Shown here: positions 16,491-25,972 of the stretch, in pieces
How positions within the stretch are numbered: the first letter of the stretch is position 1
Layout of the letters: every line of letters starts with the position of its first letter
Source of the DNA: Micrococcales bacterium
GTDB taxonomy: Bacteria > Actinomycetota > Actinomycetes > S36-B12 > UBA10799
Reading direction: 5' to 3'
Assembly (NCBI GenBank): GCA_016703125.1
Contig: JADJCR010000001.1
Coordinates: 124,001 to 188,000, forward strand
DNA length: 64,000 nucleotides
The notes under the pieces: model-generated
What the model was told of the DNA's origin: nothing
Seen by the model: only the letters and a program-made list of their open reading frames with translations
Database searches by the model: none
Program-made: the position numbers and the translations under genes

Positions 16491-17568
16491 GTGTCTGAGT
16501 CGCGGATCCGTGTGGGCGTCCTCTACGGAGGGACGAGTTCGGAGCACAGCATCAGTTGTGTGTCTGCGGGCAGCGTACTGCGGGCTCTCGACCCGGAGCG
16601 GTTCGAGGTCGTGCGCATCGGCATCGACCGGCTCGGGACGTGGCGCCTGGACGACCAGGACCTGTCCCGGTTGCGGCTCGGCGCGCAGCTGCCCGAGGTG
16701 CTCAGGGGACCCGAGGTCAGCCTGATGCTCGACCACACCCGCAAGGGACTGCTCGTGGACGGTGAGTACGTGCCACTGGATGTGGTGTTCCCGATCCTGC
16801 ACGGGCCGTTCGGCGAGGACGGCACGGTGCAGGGCCTGTTCGAGGTGGCCGGCCTGCCATATGTGGGCTCGGGGGTGCTGGCCTCAGCGCTGGCTATGGA
16901 CAAGATCTCGTTCAAGCAACACATGGCGGCTGCCGGTATCGACGTGGGTTCGTTCGTGGCGTTCACCGCGGACCAGTGGCGGTCCGACCCGGCGCACCTG
17001 CAGTCGCAGATCTCGGGACTCGGGTGGCCGGTCTTCGTCAAGCCGAGTCGCGCGGGCTCCTCGCAGGGCATCTCGAAGGTGCACGGGCCCGGCGAGTTGC
17101 GCACCGCCATCGAGGAAGCGTTGCGCCACGATCCCCGACTGATCGTCGAAGCGGGGGTGCAGGACGCGCGTGAGGTCGAGGTGGGGGTCCTGGCCACCCC
17201 GCATCCTGAAGTGAGCCTGCCCGGCGAGATCGTTGTGCGTACCGGCCACGAGTTCTACGACTTCGAGGCCAAGTACCCTCGACGACTCCGTCGACCTCGT
17301 GATCGACCCGGAGTTGCCCAGCCCCGTGGTGGACGGGATCCGGCACGTGGCGCAGGAGGCCTTCCGCGTGGCGATGTGCGAGGGATTGGCGCGGGTGGAC
17401 TTCTTCGTGTCCGGTGAGCGGGTGATCCTCAACGAGATCAACACGATGCCGGGCTTCACGTCAGCGTCGATGTTCCCGCTGGTCTGGGAGGCCACGGGGC
17501 GCACGTACAGTGACGTGGTGACCAGCCTCATCGACGATGCCCTGCTCCGGGGAGTGGGCCTGCGATGA
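16491..17568 (+). CDS. ddl: D-alanine--D-alanine ligase (frame broken once)
   Basis: An ATP-grasp ligase of 358 residues when repaired. It starts SESRIRVGVLYGGTSSEHS, contains ILHGPFGEDGTVQG and the ATP-binding FVKPSRAGSSQGISKV, then breaks at YDFEAKY near 17276. The family continuation LDDSVDLVIDPELP and the metal motif ILNEINTMPGFTSASM are in the next frame, down to the stop at 17568. Removing one C from the CCC at 17276-17278 joins them. It makes D-Ala-D-Ala for peptidoglycan in the cytoplasm and is essential in most bacteria, so a consensus error is the likely cause. Confidence 0.92.
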
Positions 17569-18185
17569 TCGAGATGTTCCTGCCACTGGTGCCGCCGGTC
17601 GACACGACCGTGGTTCCGCGGCCGCCGATCGTCGTCAAGTACATTCCCTACGGCAAGCAGCGCAAGAAGCAGATGGCCGGGTACTCCTTGCGCCACTACG
17701 GCGTGCGGACCTGGCAACTGACCGACCCGAGGGTCGTCGTACTGCACTACACGGTCAGCAACACCGCCTCCTCGCCGTGGAACCTCTTCGCCAGCAACAG
17801 CGCCTCGCCGGGACCGGCCGGCTCGAGGCCGGAGAAGCCGGGTGGGTGTACGCACTTCATCGTCGACAAGGACGGCACGATCCTGCAACTCGCTCCGCTG
17901 CGCATCATGTGCCGGCATGCGATCGGGATCAACGACCGCTCCGTGGGGATCGAGTTCGTCGAGATGTCCTCGGCCTCCAACATCCTGCAACGGCCCAAGC
18001 AGCGGCGGGCGGGGGTGCGATTGGTGCGCTGGCTGCAGTCCGAACTGGGGATCACGAAGCAGAACGTGATCGGCCACCGCATGGTCAACGACTCCCCGCA
18101 CTTCCACGAACGCGTCAAGGGCTGGCGCAACGACCACACGGACTGGAGTGCCCCTCAGGTGCGGGTCTTCCGCAAGTACCTGTGA
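17565..18185 (+). CDS. N-acetylmuramoyl-L-alanine amidase (Amidase_2 type)
   Basis: A 206-residue protein with the zinc amidase landmarks VVVLHYTVSN, GGCTHFIVDKDGTI (tyrosine/histidine sheet), SVGIEFVEM and the late VIGHRMVNDSPHFHERVK. The family cleaves between MurNAc and the stem peptide. No clear N-terminal signal peptide is seen; the opening MIEMFLPLVPPVDTT is only weakly hydrophobic, so export is uncertain. Its ATG overlaps the ddl stop (ATGA), linking cell-wall synthesis and turnover. Confidence 0.85.
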   Translation: MIEMFLPLVPPVDTTVVPRPPIVVKYIPYGKQRKKQMAGYSLRHYGVRTWQLTDPRVVVLHYTVSNTASSPWNLFASNSASPGPAGSRPEKPGGCTHFIVDKDGTILQLAPLRIMCRHAIGINDRSVGIEFVEMSSASNILQRPKQRRAGVRLVRWLQSELGITKQNVIGHRMVNDSPHFHERVKGWRNDHTDWSAPQVRVFRKYL

Positions 18186-18186
18186 C

Positions 18187-18627
18187 TCAGGGGGCCGCAC
18201 CGGCGGGGCCGCTGACTTCGGTGTGCTGAGTCATGGCCGGGGCCAGGTCCACCAGGGGATTGACCTGGGTCTGATGGGTGTCCGGAACATAGACCTGGAC
18301 CAGCGGGCTGCGGCCCACCGCCGTGAACACGTAGCCGTCGGACTGTTCCTCGGCGAACCACGAGATCTCGTTCACCACGACCATTTCTGAGGTCTTCTGG
18401 TAGCCCGCCGGTGTGGCGACGCCGCATCGCAGCACGATGCGGGGATCACCCCACGCCGCGGCGTACTCCGACCGTCCGGTGTCCTCGTCGCCGTCCAGTG
18501 TGCGTGGCAGGGCCTCGACCAAAGCGCGACAGGGTGCCTCGTCGGACGGCGACGGGTCGGCAGCCGGGATCTGCGCCGCGGAGCAGCCCGCGAGCAACAG
18601 GACTAGGACAAGTGCACGACGGGGCAC
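18187..18627 (-). CDS. DUF3515 family lipoprotein
   Basis: A 146-residue protein with an N-terminal lipoprotein signal (RRALVLVLLLAGCSAA; lipobox LAGC, Cys15). The rest matches the DUF3515 pattern: C33 in EAPCRALVEALP, WGDPRIVLRCGV, then YVFTAVGRSPLVQVYVP near the end. The family is an actinobacterial membrane lipoprotein group of unknown function, usually beside thiL, Lrp-type genes and ddl as here. The GTG start lies inside the upstream Lrp-domain gene (25-bp overlap). Confidence 0.88.
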   Translation of the reverse strand: MPRRALVLVLLLAGCSAAQIPAADPSPSDEAPCRALVEALPRTLDGDEDTGRSEYAAAWGDPRIVLRCGVATPAGYQKTSEMVVVNEISWFAEEQSDGYVFTAVGRSPLVQVYVPDTHQTQVNPLVDLAPAMTQHTEVSGPAGAAP

Positions 18628-18839
18628 GTGAGGGTGCGCGTGATTCCGGGAACGGCCTGGACTTTAGCCACGACCATCTGGCCGAGTTGATCGACGGAGT
18701 CCGCCTCGCCGCGAACGATGACGTCGTAGGGGCCGGTGACGTCGTCGGCCTGGGTGACACCGGAGATCTTGCGGATCTCCTCGGCGACCCTGGATGCCGA
18801 GCCGACTTCGGTCTGGATCAGGATGTAGGCCTGGACCAC
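18603..18839 (-). CDS. Lrp/AsnC ligand-binding domain protein, no DNA-binding domain
   Basis: A 78-residue RAM-type (alpha-beta) domain: VQAYILIQTEVGSASRVAEE, then DVTGPYDVIVRGEADSVD and a closing TLTCPVVHLS. It lacks the helix-turn-helix of full Lrp proteins. Such stand-alone domains may bind amino acids and form heteromers with Lrp relatives. AGGAGGAACC precedes the GTG start. It is transcribed with the DUF3515 gene and diverges from thiL. Confidence 0.87.
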   Translation of the reverse strand: MVQAYILIQTEVGSASRVAEEIRKISGVTQADDVTGPYDVIVRGEADSVDQLGQMVVAKVQAVPGITRTLTCPVVHLS

Positions 18840-18929
18840 GGTTCCTCCTACGCGGTAGATGCTAGGAGACTATCTTGACCACGGGGACAACGACATGACG
18901 GGGACGACGATGACTGGGTGGGTGGCGCG

Positions 18930-19880
18930 ATGAGCGGGCAGACGGTGGCCGATATCGGGGAGTTCGGGCTGATCGCGGCCCTGCAGAGCCGGCTGGCGTC
19001 CGCGCCCGCGGTGGAGGTGCCGTCCGGTGACGACGCCGCCGTGCTGCGGTGGAGCAACGAGCGGCTGGTGGTCAGCACGGACATGCTCGTGCAGGACCGT
19101 CACTTCCGTATCGAGTGGTCCTCGCCGGAAGACATCGGGCACAAGGCCGCTGCGCAGAACTTCGCCGATCTCACCGCGATGGGGGCCCGGCCGGTCGCGC
19201 TGACGGCGGCGATCGCGCTGCCGCCGGAGACCCCGGTGGAATGGGTGCTGGGTGTGATGGATGGGCTGGTCGCCGAAGCCGCCGACCTTGGCTCGGCCGT
19301 GGTGGGCGGGGATGTCACCCGGGCGTCGTCGGTCACCATCTCGGTCACCGCGCTGGGGGTGCCGGCGGGTTCCCGGCTCGTGCGTCGTGACGGTGCCCGG
19401 CCGGGGGACGTGGTCGCTGTCTGCGGCCGCCTCGGGTGGGCGGCGGCTGGCCTCGCCGTGCTGGGCCGCGGCTTCCGCTCGCCGCGGATCGTGGTCGACG
19501 CGCACCGCAGGCCGCACCCGCCGTACTCCGCAGGTGCACTGGCGGCAGCCGCTGGCGCCACCGCGATGATCGACGTCAGCGACGGGTTGCTGGGGGACCT
19601 GGGTCACATCGCCGCGGCCTCAGGGGTGCAGATCGTGCTGGACACCGACGCGCTGCCGATCGACGACCAGATCCGCGAGACCGCTTCGGCCTTCAACGCC
19701 GACCCGCTGGGCTGGGTCGTCGCCGGTGGGGACGACCACGCGCTGGCCGCCACGTTCCCGGCCGGGACCGCGCTGCCGAGCGGGTTCGTCGCCATCGGTG
19801 AGATCGTCGAGGGCAGTGGCGTGGAGGTGCCGGGATACCGGCACATCGGGGCACCGGGGTTCGACCACTTCCGGGACTGA
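18930..19880 (+). CDS. thiL: Thiamine-monophosphate kinase
   Basis: A 316-residue PurM-like kinase. Landmarks are GEFGLIAAL, the Mg/ATP loop PSGDDAAVL, STDMLVQDRHFR, NFADLTAMGARP and MIDVSDGLLGDL. It phosphorylates TMP to thiamine diphosphate. The ATG at 18930 is chosen over an in-frame GTG four codons earlier because GGGTGGGTGG then sits at ribosome-binding distance. No thiamine riboswitch was seen upstream. Confidence 0.93.
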   Translation: MSGQTVADIGEFGLIAALQSRLASAPAVEVPSGDDAAVLRWSNERLVVSTDMLVQDRHFRIEWSSPEDIGHKAAAQNFADLTAMGARPVALTAAIALPPETPVEWVLGVMDGLVAEAADLGSAVVGGDVTRASSVTISVTALGVPAGSRLVRRDGARPGDVVAVCGRLGWAAAGLAVLGRGFRSPRIVVDAHRRPHPPYSAGALAAAAGATAMIDVSDGLLGDLGHIAAASGVQIVLDTDALPIDDQIRETASAFNADPLGWVVAGGDDHALAATFPAGTALPSGFVAIGEIVEGSGVEVPGYRHIGAPGFDHFRD

Positions 19881-19991
19881 TTCCGGGTCAGTCGGCAAAG
19901 ATGTAGAGATCGGGCACGCGCACGACAGTGACGGCCGGACCCAGAGACGAGAACCTCAGAAGGTCGCCCCGCAGGGCGGGTGCATCGGGCC

Positions 19992-20183
19992 TCAGACGGC
20001 GCGGGTGACCTTGCCGGCCTTCAGGCAGCTGGTGCACACGTTCAGGCGCTTCGGTGCCTTGCCGACGAGCACGCGCACGGACTGGATGTTGGGGTTCCAG
20101 CGGCGCTTCGTGCGGCGGTGCGAGTGGGAGATGTTGTGGCCGAAGCCGGGACCTTTGCCGCAGACATCGCAGTTGGCAGCCAC
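19992..20183 (-). CDS. rpmB: 50S ribosomal protein L28
   Basis: A 63-residue protein: MAANCDVCGKGPGFGHNISH, SHRRTKRRWNPNIQ and CTSCLKAGKV. It is the zinc-type L28 with two CxxC pairs. A -10-like TATCCT lies on the minus strand at 20251-20256. It is divergent from the DAK2-domain gene, the usual arrangement. Confidence 0.96.
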   Translation of the reverse strand: MAANCDVCGKGPGFGHNISHSHRRTKRRWNPNIQSVRVLVGKAPKRLNVCTSCLKAGKVTRAV

Positions 20184-20329
20184 AGGTACTCCTTAGGTGA
20201 ACGTCTGATCGTCGTGGTGCGCGACGTCGAGGGCGCGCGCAATCCTCCCCAGGATAGCCGATGCTCCCTCATGTGCCCACCGCCCCCGTTACCCTTGGAT
20301 GACGTCGACGCAGGGAGGAGCCTGAAGCG

Positions 20330-21910
20330 ATGAGCGAGGTCACCCTCGACGCCACCGCCCTGCGCAACTGGATGCGTCTGAGTCAGCAAGCGCTGGCCCA
20401 GCGGCGGGCGGAAATTGATGCGCTGAACGTGTTCCCCGTCCCCGACGGCGACACCGGGACCAACATGTACCTCACCGTGGAGGCCGCCGCACTGGCGGCC
20501 TCCGAGGTGACCGACCCGGCCAGTGTGCCCGGCCCCACGGCTGACGCAATGGCGCGGGGGGCTCTGCTGGGGGCCCGGGGCAACTCCGGGGTGATCCTCA
20601 GCCAACTCCTGCGAGGGCTGGCCGACGTCATTGCGACCACTGACGCGCCCACCGGGCAGACCTTAGTGGCAGCCCTCGCGCGCGCCGCCGATCTGGCGTA
20701 TGCGGCCGTGAGCCGACCGGTCGAGGGCACTGTGCTGACGGTGGCCAGGGCGGCGGCGGAGGGGGCAGCAGCCAACGGGGACGCCGGTGTGGCGGAGGTG
20801 GCGAGGGCCGCCACTGAGCACGCCCACCGCGCTCTGGCCAAGACGCCGACCCAGTTGCAGGCGCTGGCCGATGCAGGGGTCGTGGACGCCGGCGGCAAGG
20901 GCTTGGTCGTGGTGCTGGATGCCTTGGTCGAGGTGCTCACCGGCGAGGTGCACCCCGACGAGCCCGAGCCCGTGGTCGTGGCGCACGAGCCGATGCCACA
21001 CGGGGAGTACACGGGACCGCGGTATGAGGTCATGTACCTGCTCGACGCCGAGGACGACGGCATACCCGCCTTGCGCACCCGCCTGGATGCCATGGGTGAC
21101 TCGTTGGTCGTCGTCGGTGGCGGGGGGCTGTGGAACGTACATGTGCACACCGACACCATCGGCGCATCCGTGGAGGCAGGCATCGATGCGGGGCGTCCGC
21201 ACCGGATCGCGGTGACCGACCTGATCGAGCAGCAACGCCACCTTCCGCGCGAGATCACCCGGGTGGTGGTGGCCGTGGCCCATGGGCCCGGCGTGGCCGA
21301 ACTGCTGGAGGAGTCGGGGGCGGTGGCCGTGCGCACCCCGCCCAAGGGACGCCCGAGCACGCGTGACTTCGTGCGCGCAGTGACATCCTGCGGTGCCCGC
21401 GAGGCACTGCTGTTGCCCTCGGATTCCGACTCCACTCCGGTGGCCAAGGCGGCTGCGGAGTTTCTACGCGACGACGACATCCGCGTGGCGGTGGTGCCGA
21501 GTCGTTCCGTGGTGCAGACGCTGGCCGCAGTGGCGGTGCACGACCCGTCGATCAGCTTCGACGATGACGTGGTCACCATGGCGCGGGCGTCGAGCGCGAC
21601 CCGGTACGGCGGGGTGACGGTGGCCAGCAAGGAGGCCATCACCACCGCGGGTCGCTGCCAGATCGGCGACGTCCTGGGTCTGGTCGACGGCGACATCGTC
21701 GAGATCGGCGATTCCGTGGAGGATGTCGCCTTGCGGGTGATCGACCGCATGAGCAGCACCACCTCCGAACTCGTCACGCTGGTGACGGGGACCGAGGCGC
21801 CGCCGGACCTGGTCGGCGCGGTCGAACAGCACCTGCGGGCCGCAATGGTCGACCTGGAGGTCGTCAGCGGCGGACAGCCGTACTGGCCTGTCATCATCGG
21901 CGTGGAATAG
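20330..21910 (+). CDS. DAK2-domain protein (FakA/YloV-like kinase)
   Basis: A 526-residue protein. The N-terminal DhaL/DAK2 domain has NVFPVPDGDTGTNMYLT (Asp residues for Mg-ATP) and GARGNSGVILSQLLRG; a middle domain and a C-terminal EDD-like part follow. The Firmicutes homologue FakA phosphorylates fatty acids held by FakB. In actinobacteria the gene sits between rpmB and recG, as here, and its substrate is not settled. GGGAGGAG lies 9 nt before the ATG. recG follows after 1 bp. Confidence 0.9.
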   Translation: MSEVTLDATALRNWMRLSQQALAQRRAEIDALNVFPVPDGDTGTNMYLTVEAAALAASEVTDPASVPGPTADAMARGALLGARGNSGVILSQLLRGLADVIATTDAPTGQTLVAALARAADLAYAAVSRPVEGTVLTVARAAAEGAAANGDAGVAEVARAATEHAHRALAKTPTQLQALADAGVVDAGGKGLVVVLDALVEVLTGEVHPDEPEPVVVAHEPMPHGEYTGPRYEVMYLLDAEDDGIPALRTRLDAMGDSLVVVGGGGLWNVHVHTDTIGASVEAGIDAGRPHRIAVTDLIEQQRHLPREITRVVVAVAHGPGVAELLEESGAVAVRTPPKGRPSTRDFVRAVTSCGAREALLLPSDSDSTPVAKAAAEFLRDDDIRVAVVPSRSVVQTLAAVAVHDPSISFDDDVVTMARASSATRYGGVTVASKEAITTAGRCQIGDVLGLVDGDIVEIGDSVEDVALRVIDRMSSTTSELVTLVTGTEAPPDLVGAVEQHLRAAMVDLEVVSGGQPYWPVIIGVE

Positions 21911-21911
21911 C

Positions 21912-24110
21912 GTGGCGCACCTCGGATCACCGCTGGCGGACGTGCTCGGCGGGCGCAGTGCGGGCAGTCTGCACAAGTCGCACGGCGTCAGCACGTGTGA
22001 GGACCTGCTGTGGGTGTTCCCCCGCCGTTACCAGGACATGACCCGGCTCACCGACATCGGCGGCCTCCACGTCGGTGATGTGGCCACTGTCCTGGCCCGC
22101 GTGAAGAACGCCAGCACCCGGTCGACCCGTAACGGCCGCATGCTCAACGCCGTCATCACCGACGGACGCAACGACCTGCATCTGGCCTTCTTCCGCCGCA
22201 TCCAGCACTTCGAGGAGATGCTGCGACCGGGCCGGGTCGGCTTGTTCAGCGGGAAGGTCGGCGCATACCGCGGCCAGTTGCAGTTGGCGCACCCCATGTG
22301 CGTGATGTCTCCGAAGGGGGTGGGTGACGACGCCGAGGAGGTGGAAGCCTTCCTCGCCACCATCAATCCGATCTACCCGGCGACGGCCAGCATCCCCTCC
22401 TGGCGGGTAGGGAAGTCCGTGAAGTTGGTGCTGGACGCCGTGGATCTCTCGGAGGACCCGGTGGACGAACTGGCCCGGCAGAAGCGCGCACTGCTGGGCC
22501 AGCAGGAGGCCTTCCAGGCGCTGCACACCCCGACGTCACTGGACTTGGTCGAACCGGCGCGGCGCCGGTTCACCTACCAGGAGGCCTACGTCCTGCAGAC
22601 CGTTCTGGCACTGCGGCGCCAGGCGATGGCACACAGCCGCGCCACGGCGCGCCCCGGCTCCCTCCGAGGGTTGGCGGCAGCCATCGAGGACCGCCTGCCG
22701 TTCGCCCTGACCACCGGCCAGCAGGAGGCCGTGGCCGCCATCCGGGCGGACCTGGCCGAGCCGACACCCATGCAGCGTCTGCTGCACGGGGAGGTGGGCG
22801 CAGGGAAGACGCTGGTGGCACTGCTGGCCATGGCCACCGTCGTGGACTCCGGCGGACAGGCGGTGCTGCTGGCCCCCACTGAGGTCCTGGCCCAGCAGCA
22901 CCACGCCTCGATCAGCGCCCTGTTGGGCGAACTGGCCCACGCCGGGACCCTGCTGGGCGGCGAGCAGGGCACCCAGGTGGTGCTGCTGACCGGGTCGGCC
23001 GGTGCGGCGGCCCGCCGGGATGCCCTGCTGCAGATCGTCTCGGGGCAGGCGGGGATCGTCGTGGGCACCCACGCGCTGCTCAGTGAGGCGGTCCAGTTCG
23101 CAGAGTTGGGCTTGGTGGTCGTGGACGAGCAGCACCGTTTCGGGGTGGAACAGCGGGCCGCCCTGCTCGATCGCGGCGCCGGCGCGTCGCGGCCCCACCT
23201 GCTGGTCATGACGGCGACCCCGATCCCGCGCACGGTGGCCATGACGGTGTTCGGTGACCTGGATGTCACGACGCTGCGCGAACTGCCGGCCAACCGTGCC
23301 GGTGTGAGCACGTTCGTGGTCAACGAGTCCCTGGCCCCCCGCCACGCCGAGCGCACGTGGGAGCGGGTCGTGGAAGAGGTGTCCGCCGGGCGCAAGGTCT
23401 ACGTCGTGTGCCCCCGGATCGGTGACGGTGCGACCTTCGAGCCCGACCCTGACCTGCCGGAAGACCTCGCCGAACTCGACTTCCCCACCCCGGAGAGCAC
23501 CCGGGGTGTCCTGCAGACCGCGGAGGAACTCGCCGACGGCCCGCTGGCGGGTGTGCGGGTCAGTGTGATGCACGGCCGGTTGCCGGCGGCGGAGAAGTCC
23601 GATGTGATGCGGCGGTTCGCGGCCGATCCGGCCACCGCCGATGCGATCGACGTGCTCGTGGCCACCAGCGTCATCGAGGTGGGGGTGGATGTGCCGTCGG
23701 CGACCGTGATGGTCGTCCTCGACGCCGAGTCGTTCGGGGTCTCCCAGTTGCACCAGTTGCGCGGTCGCGTGGGCCGGGCGGACCTGCCTGGGCTGTGCCT
23801 GCTGTGCACCCGCAATCCCGAGGCCACCGAACGGTTGGAGAAGGTCGCTGCCACGACCAACGGCTTCGACCTGGCCCGCATCGATCTCGAACAGCGCAAG
23901 GAGGGTGACGTGCTGGGCACCGCTCAGTCGGGCCGGCTCACCCGGTTGCGGTTGCTGCGGGTCATCCGTGACGAGCAGATCATCGAGCAGGCGCGCGCCG
24001 ATGTGGCCGATCTGCTCGCCCGCGACCCGGGCCTGCGAGAGCATGCGACGCTGCGCGCGATGGTCAACCGGTGGCAATCCGCGGGAGCCGACTACGTGGA
24101 GAAGACGTGA
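21912..24110 (+). CDS. recG: ATP-dependent DNA helicase RecG
   Basis: A 732-residue helicase: N-terminal wedge/OB domain (VATVLARVKNASTRST), Walker A in LHGEVGAGKTLVALLAM, Walker B as VVDEQHRFGVEQR, motif III TATPIPRT, and the C-terminal motif VATSVIEVGVDVPSATVMVV with QLRGRVGRAD. It remodels stalled forks and Holliday junctions. GTG start right after the DAK2 gene. Its stop overlaps the rsmD start (GTGA). Confidence 0.97.
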   Translation: MAHLGSPLADVLGGRSAGSLHKSHGVSTCEDLLWVFPRRYQDMTRLTDIGGLHVGDVATVLARVKNASTRSTRNGRMLNAVITDGRNDLHLAFFRRIQHFEEMLRPGRVGLFSGKVGAYRGQLQLAHPMCVMSPKGVGDDAEEVEAFLATINPIYPATASIPSWRVGKSVKLVLDAVDLSEDPVDELARQKRALLGQQEAFQALHTPTSLDLVEPARRRFTYQEAYVLQTVLALRRQAMAHSRATARPGSLRGLAAAIEDRLPFALTTGQQEAVAAIRADLAEPTPMQRLLHGEVGAGKTLVALLAMATVVDSGGQAVLLAPTEVLAQQHHASISALLGELAHAGTLLGGEQGTQVVLLTGSAGAAARRDALLQIVSGQAGIVVGTHALLSEAVQFAELGLVVVDEQHRFGVEQRAALLDRGAGASRPHLLVMTATPIPRTVAMTVFGDLDVTTLRELPANRAGVSTFVVNESLAPRHAERTWERVVEEVSAGRKVYVVCPRIGDGATFEPDPDLPEDLAELDFPTPESTRGVLQTAEELADGPLAGVRVSVMHGRLPAAEKSDVMRRFAADPATADAIDVLVATSVIEVGVDVPSATVMVVLDAESFGVSQLHQLRGRVGRADLPGLCLLCTRNPEATERLEKVAATTNGFDLARIDLEQRKEGDVLGTAQSGRLTRLRLLRVIRDEQIIEQARADVADLLARDPGLREHATLRAMVNRWQSAGADYVEKT

Positions 24111-24668
24111 CCCGGATCATCGCCGGGCGGGCCGGGGGGCGCCGGCTCAAGGTGCCCGCGACCGCCACCAGGCCGACCAGCGACAGGGTCAGGAGTCGGT
24201 GTTCGCGTCGCTGGCCAGCGTCGTGGACCTCGCCGGGCCCGCGTCCTGGACCTCTTCGCCGGCTCCGGGGCCCTGGGTCTGGAAGCGCTGTCCCGGGGAG
24301 CTCACCAGGTCGTTCTGGTGGAGCAGTCGCCAGCGGCCGCGCGCGTCATCGCCGACAACATCCGGACCTTGTCGTTGCCCGGGGCCACCGTCCGGCGCGC
24401 CAGTGTCCAGTCCTACCTGACCGGCGGGGCGCAGCAGTTCGACCTGGTGGTCCTGGATCCGCCGTACGAACTGACCACGGGCGCGGTGGAGGACATCCTG
24501 GCGGCGCTGACGAGCGGGTGGTTGGCCGACGGTGCGGTGGTCGTCGTCGAACGCAGCGCCACCAGCGAACCGCCTCGATGGCCCGACGGTTTCGACGACG
24601 CGTGGAGTCGCCGCTTCGGGGGGACCCATGTGCAGCGGGCGGTTTGGTACCGTCACCGGAAGGCCTAG
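24107..24668 (+). CDS. rsmD: 16S rRNA (guanine(966)-N(2))-methyltransferase (frame broken twice)
   Basis: Three consecutive frames carry the parts of one RsmD: TRIIAGRAGGRRLKVPATAT then TSDRVR; SVFASLASVVDLAG; LDLFAGSGALGLEALSRG followed by VVLDPPYELTTG (the DPPY catalytic motif) to the stop at 24668. One missing G near 24191-24194 and one near 24235-24240 (both in G/C runs) restore 187 residues, the family length. It methylates G966 of 16S rRNA. GTG start overlaps the recG stop; coaD follows, the usual order. Confidence 0.88.
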
Positions 24669-24691
24669 ATCCCAGCGCGAGGAGCCCAACG

Positions 24692-25174
24692 GTGCGCAGA
24701 GCGGTTTGCCCCGGGTCGTTCGACCCCGTGACCAACGGTCACCTGGACATCGTGGGGCGGGCGAGCAACCTGTTCGACGAGGTGGTCGTCGCCGTGCTCA
24801 TCAACAAGAAGAAGCAGGGGATGTTCACTGTCGAGGAACGCATCGGCCTGCTGCAGGAGGTCACCGCCGACTTCCCCAACGTCGTGGTCGGCTCCTTCCA
24901 CGGGCTGCTGGTCGACTTCTGCAAGGACCGCGGGATCCAGGCGATCGTCAAGGGCCTGCGGGCGGTCAGCGACTTCGACTACGAGTTGCAGATGGCGCAG
25001 ATGAACTACCAGTTGTCCGGGGTGGACACCGTCTTCGTGTCGACCAACCCGCTCTATTCGTACTTGTCCAGTTCGCTGATCAAGGAGGTCGCCACGTACG
25101 GCGGGGATGTCTCCAACATGCTGCCCGGCGTGGTCAACGACCGTTTGCTCGAACGTGTGGCTAATACTGGGTGA
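24692..25174 (+). CDS. coaD: Phosphopantetheine adenylyltransferase
   Basis: A 160-residue enzyme: RRAVCPGSFDPVTNGHLDIV (TxGH motif), KGLRAVSDFDYELQMAQMN, and SSSLIKEVATYGG as the C-terminal ATP motif. It makes dephospho-CoA. GTG at 24692 with GAGGAG upstream; longer frames reach back through rsmD only by chance. Confidence 0.97.
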   Translation: MRRAVCPGSFDPVTNGHLDIVGRASNLFDEVVVAVLINKKKQGMFTVEERIGLLQEVTADFPNVVVGSFHGLLVDFCKDRGIQAIVKGLRAVSDFDYELQMAQMNYQLSGVDTVFVSTNPLYSYLSSSLIKEVATYGGDVSNMLPGVVNDRLLERVANTG

Positions 25175-25192
25175 GAGAGTTGGGAGGCCCGC

Positions 25193-25882
25193 ATGGAGGT
25201 CTACGAACGACTGGATGACCTGGTCGACCTGATCGAAGGCGCGCGCGGCGTCCCGTTGTCCGACTCCTGCGTCATCAACCGCACCATCGCACTGGAGCTG
25301 CTGGAGGCGGTGCGGGCCCTCATGCCTGCGTCCCTGCGCGACGCGGCGACGATCCTCGCCGACCGCGACGACGTCCTCGAGGATGCTGCCCGGGAAGCGG
25401 AGTCACGGATCGCTGCGGCACAGGACGACGCGGATGCGACGCTGACGCGCGCGGAGAACGAAGCCGCGGCGCTGATGTCACGTGGCCAGGCCGACGTCGA
25501 CCAGGTCCTGGCCCAGGCCCAGTCGGACGCGGCGCGCACGGTGGACCGTGCCCGCGCGGAGGCTGAGCGACTGGTGGCGGCGGACACCATCCGGCTGGAG
25601 GCCGAGCGGCAGGCGAAGGCCCTGCGTCAACAGGCTGACAGCGATGCCGCACGCGTTCGGGCCGAGGCGGACATCTATGTGGACAAACGCCTGGCCAACC
25701 TGGAGGACACCTTGCGGGCGGCCCTGGATCAGATCGGTCGTGGGCGGCGACGCAGCAACGCCGGATCTGCGTCGGCCGCACCACCGCCGGAGGGCGAGGG
25801 CGGGATCTACGACTTCACCCAGGACCCGGAGGTTGCCGGGGATCTGGTCGGTGGGCGTCGGCGCAGCGGTCGGCAGGCTTGA
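25193..25882 (+). CDS. DivIVA-like coiled-coil protein
   Basis: A 229-residue protein: MEVYERLDDLVDLIEGARGV, then a region rich in Ala/Glu/Arg with heptads (roughly residues 60-180, e.g. AEAERLVAADTIRLEAERQA) that should form a long coiled coil, and a disordered C-terminus with Arg patches (GRGRRRSN, GGRRRSGRQA). It resembles the small DivIVA-like/ATPase-annotated protein found between coaD and DUF177 in actinobacteria. A role in polar growth or cell division is inferred. ATG follows GGGAGG. Confidence 0.75.
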   Translation: MEVYERLDDLVDLIEGARGVPLSDSCVINRTIALELLEAVRALMPASLRDAATILADRDDVLEDAAREAESRIAAAQDDADATLTRAENEAAALMSRGQADVDQVLAQAQSDAARTVDRARAEAERLVAADTIRLEAERQAKALRQQADSDAARVRAEADIYVDKRLANLEDTLRAALDQIGRGRRRSNAGSASAAPPPEGEGGIYDFTQDPEVAGDLVGGRRRSGRQA

Positions 25883-25888
25883 TACCCT
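25883..25888 (+). promoter_or_regulatory. -10 box of the DUF177-rpmF-rnc-mutM unit
   Basis: TACCCT after the DivIVA-like stop. With its downstream gene starting at 25973 it implies a leader of about 78 nt, unlike the leaderless genes elsewhere in the window. Confidence 0.4.
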
Positions 25889-25972
25889 GGGGTCCAGCGG
25901 CGCTGTAGCGCGATCGTCGGCATGCCCTGATCCCGACGACGCTGCGCCCCCGACGAGCCCAAGGACATGCCG

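Noticed and set aside
18840..18929. TPP riboswitch before thiL
   Set aside because: The 90-bp divergent gap is too short and shows no THI-box sequence.
20383..21930. 515-codon minus-strand frame opposite the DAK2 gene
   Set aside because: Low-complexity Ser/Thr/Arg composition typical of reversed high-GC codons; the plus frame has clear DAK2 motifs.
22536..24077. 513-codon minus-strand frame opposite recG
   Set aside because: No domain; RecG motifs are all on the plus strand.
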